Translations under genes and position numbers: made by a program
NCBI GenBank assembly: GCA_016296285.1
Contig: JAEDJP010000083.1
Location: forward strand, 1-5,578
DNA length: 5,578 bases
Source of the DNA: Bacilli bacterium
Lineage (GTDB): Bacteria > Bacillota_I > Bacilli_A > RFN20 > CAG-826
Direction: 5' to 3'
In this document: piece after piece, positions 4,318 to 5,578 of the stretch
Position numbering within the stretch: position 1 is the stretch's first letter
Layout: every line of letters starts with the position of its first letter
The notes under the pieces: generated by a model
Told to the model about the DNA's origin: nothing
What the model saw: the letters and a program-made list of their open reading frames with translations, nothing else
Databases searched by the model: none

Positions 4318-5578
4318 ATGAAGAAAAAATTCCTGATTCCTACCATGGTGTTTGCAGCATCTTTCCTCGCCGCAGGCATCATTTCCTCCTCTTGTGGCGT
4401 TGCGGGAGTCGAAAGCACCCCGTCGATCACAAAAGTCGGCGCGAAGAAAGTTTCGAACGCAGCCTCGGGCTGGGTCGTCTCGAACGGCGATGCCGGCCAG
4501 CTTTCCGCCACCGAAGTCGAAGGCGGCGTGAAAATCAGCAATCTTCACGCTTACAGCGCCGAAATGAGGCTCGCTGAGAAAGTTACGCTCGATGGCTTGA
4601 CCTTCACTTTCAAAAACGATGGCGCAACCACCTCGGCCGCCGGTTTCTACTTCTCTCAAAACGAGGGCTTTGCTTGGTCAAAGCCGACCTTCACGCTGTG
4701 GCATTCCCTCTATAGTGGCCAAACGCGCTTGCAGGTCGGTCCTTCGCACGACTACAACGAACCTTCGATCGCCCGCGTCTCTCCGAGAGATGATGCCGCT
4801 AACGGCTTCGGCGTCGCGAGCAGCATGGTCTTGAATGCTCTCGAAAACGATGGATTCAACGTCAAATTCGAACACACCTCTTATTCTTGGTGGAAAGTCA
4901 CCATCACCGAGGTCTTCGGCTCTTCGTTCTGGGGCAGCAACGCCAATTACGTTAAAGACCCGGATACCGGCTATGCTTCTGTCGTCACCTATCTTAAGAA
5001 CGACGATATGCCAATCGACTCCGAAGGCAAGGCCTACATGCACGTCGTCGGCGCCTCGAACGCTGGCGGCACCGTCACGGTGACCGATTTCACCGACGGC
5101 ACCTACAAGGAAGTTCCGGAAGATCCGGCTTCCGCGGAGCAAATCGCCGCGGCGAAAGCGATCATCAACCAAACCAACCCCGCCGACTTCCCGACGGTCC
5201 TCCAGGAGACGATCACGAACCTTCGGGACGAAGCTCTTGCCGAAATCGATACCAAGACCAAGGTTTCCGAATTCGATGTGGTCATCGCCGCCTTCAACGA
5301 AGCGGTTCACGCGGCTTATGCCCAATACGCGAAATACGACACCCCGATTGATGCCGCGGATCCCACCGCCAACTACGAACCTGCTTGGGGTCAGGAATTC
5401 TACGGCCGTCGTCTCAACGATCGCGGTGCCGTCACGATCAACATGACCGGTGCCTATGGCGCTCGCGGCCAATTGATCCGCGAATACGACTACTCGAATT
5501 TCGAAGCCCGCATCAACTTGCTTGAGCTTCCGAATTCCGGCGCGCTCTTCCTCAATTTCGACCCCGAGAACTGGTCCT
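4318..5578 (+). CDS. Large exported multidomain beta-sandwich protein, 3' truncated
   Basis: The frame is open from ATG 4318 to the window end, giving 420 codons without a stop, so the protein is longer than shown. Residues 1-25 form a signal peptide (MKKKF, then a hydrophobic core). Cys26 follows I-S-S-S, a poor lipobox with Ser at -3, so lipidation is possible but unsure; the alternative is cleavage by signal peptidase I. Residues about 45-265 look like an aromatic-rich beta-sandwich (LDGLTFTFKND, AGFYFSQNEGFAW, SWWKVTITEVFG). Residues about 272-341 are helical, rich in Ala, Glu and Ile, and resemble the FIVAR-type linker modules of Gram-positive surface proteins. From about 353 a second beta-rich domain starts (YEPAWGQEFYG, YSNFEARINLLEL). 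Order beta-helix-beta suggests a cell-surface modular protein that may bind or cleave glycan. No catalytic residues can be assigned and I do not recognise the family. It has its own promoter and is separate from the pgmB operon. Confidence 0.8.
   Translation, partial: MKKKFLIPTMVFAASFLAAGIISSSCGVAGVESTPSITKVGAKKVSNAASGWVVSNGDAGQLSATEVEGGVKISNLHAYSAEMRLAEKVTLDGLTFTFKNDGATTSAAGFYFSQNEGFAWSKPTFTLWHSLYSGQTRLQVGPSHDYNEPSIARVSPRDDAANGFGVASSMVLNALENDGFNVKFEHTSYSWWKVTITEVFGSSFWGSNANYVKDPDTGYASVVTYLKNDDMPIDSEGKAYMHVVGASNAGGTVTVTDFTDGTYKEVPEDPASAEQIAAAKAIINQTNPADFPTVLQETITNLRDEALAEIDTKTKVSEFDVVIAAFNEAVHAAYAQYAKYDTPIDAADPTANYEPAWGQEFYGRRLNDRGAVTINMTGAYGARGQLIREYDYSNFEARINLLELPNSGALFLNFDPENWS

Noticed and set aside
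4123..4659. 178-codon minus-strand frame across the promoter region
   Set aside because: Runs antisense to the signal peptide of the 4318 gene and across its promoter; composition shifts halfway and no family features are seen.
4678..5472. 264-codon minus-strand frame opposite the surface protein
   Set aside because: Low-complexity antisense shadow of a gene with a promoter, ribosome binding site and signal peptide on the plus strand.
1..5578. CRISPR array, insertion sequence, tRNA or rRNA
   Set aside because: No long direct repeats with spacers, no transposase motif or terminal repeats, and no cloverleaf or rRNA-like sequence seen on either strand.

Overview
The window looks like chromosomal DNA from an uncultured, probably gut- or rumen-associated member of the Bacillota (Bacilli/Erysipelotrichia-like). 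This is an inference. It rests on strong AAGGAG-type ribosome binding sites, sigma70-type promoter hexamers, lipoprotein signal peptides, a lactic-acid-bacterium-like beta-phosphoglucomutase, and a CE2-type deacetylase typical of fibre degraders. Coding DNA is moderately GC-rich with C/G-ending codons, while the main intergenic stretch is AT-rich. TGA acts as a stop and every Trp codon I read is TGG, so the Mycoplasma code does not apply.

Layout. (1) Bases 2-469 (+) are the 3' end of a gene for a probable extracellular beta-sandwich protein, cut by the window edge. (2) A minus-strand operon follows, read from 2018 down to 464: a CPBP-family membrane protease, a 35-codon membrane-helix reading frame, and an Lgt-type prolipoprotein diacylglyceryl transferase. 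Lgt converges on the first gene and overlaps it by 6 nt. (3) A divergent intergenic region (2019-2143) holds an extended -10 element for the protease gene and an imperfect palindrome. (4) A plus-strand pair follows: a CE2-family SGNH carbohydrate esterase lipoprotein (2144-3301) and beta-phosphoglucomutase pgmB (3315-3953). (5) A 364-nt AT-rich intergenic region has a terminator, repeated TGCTC motifs, nested inverted repeats, a good promoter and a doubtful 51-codon ORF. (6) A large exported beta-sandwich protein starts at 4318 and runs off the window.

Together the genes suggest surface glycan use. The esterase would deacetylate polysaccharide at the cell surface, beta-phosphoglucomutase would bring beta-glucose 1-phosphate into glycolysis, the flanking beta-sandwich proteins may bind or process glycans, and Lgt would anchor the lipoproteins.

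The observation most worth following up is at 1227-1340. The CPBP protease frame stops at a TAG, but the same frame continues past it for 36 sense codons, encodes one more membrane helix, and ends in TGA just inside the lgt start. This could be a nonsense split, amber readthrough/recoding, or a separate small membrane protein. No other supported gene whose stop lies in the window ends in TAG.
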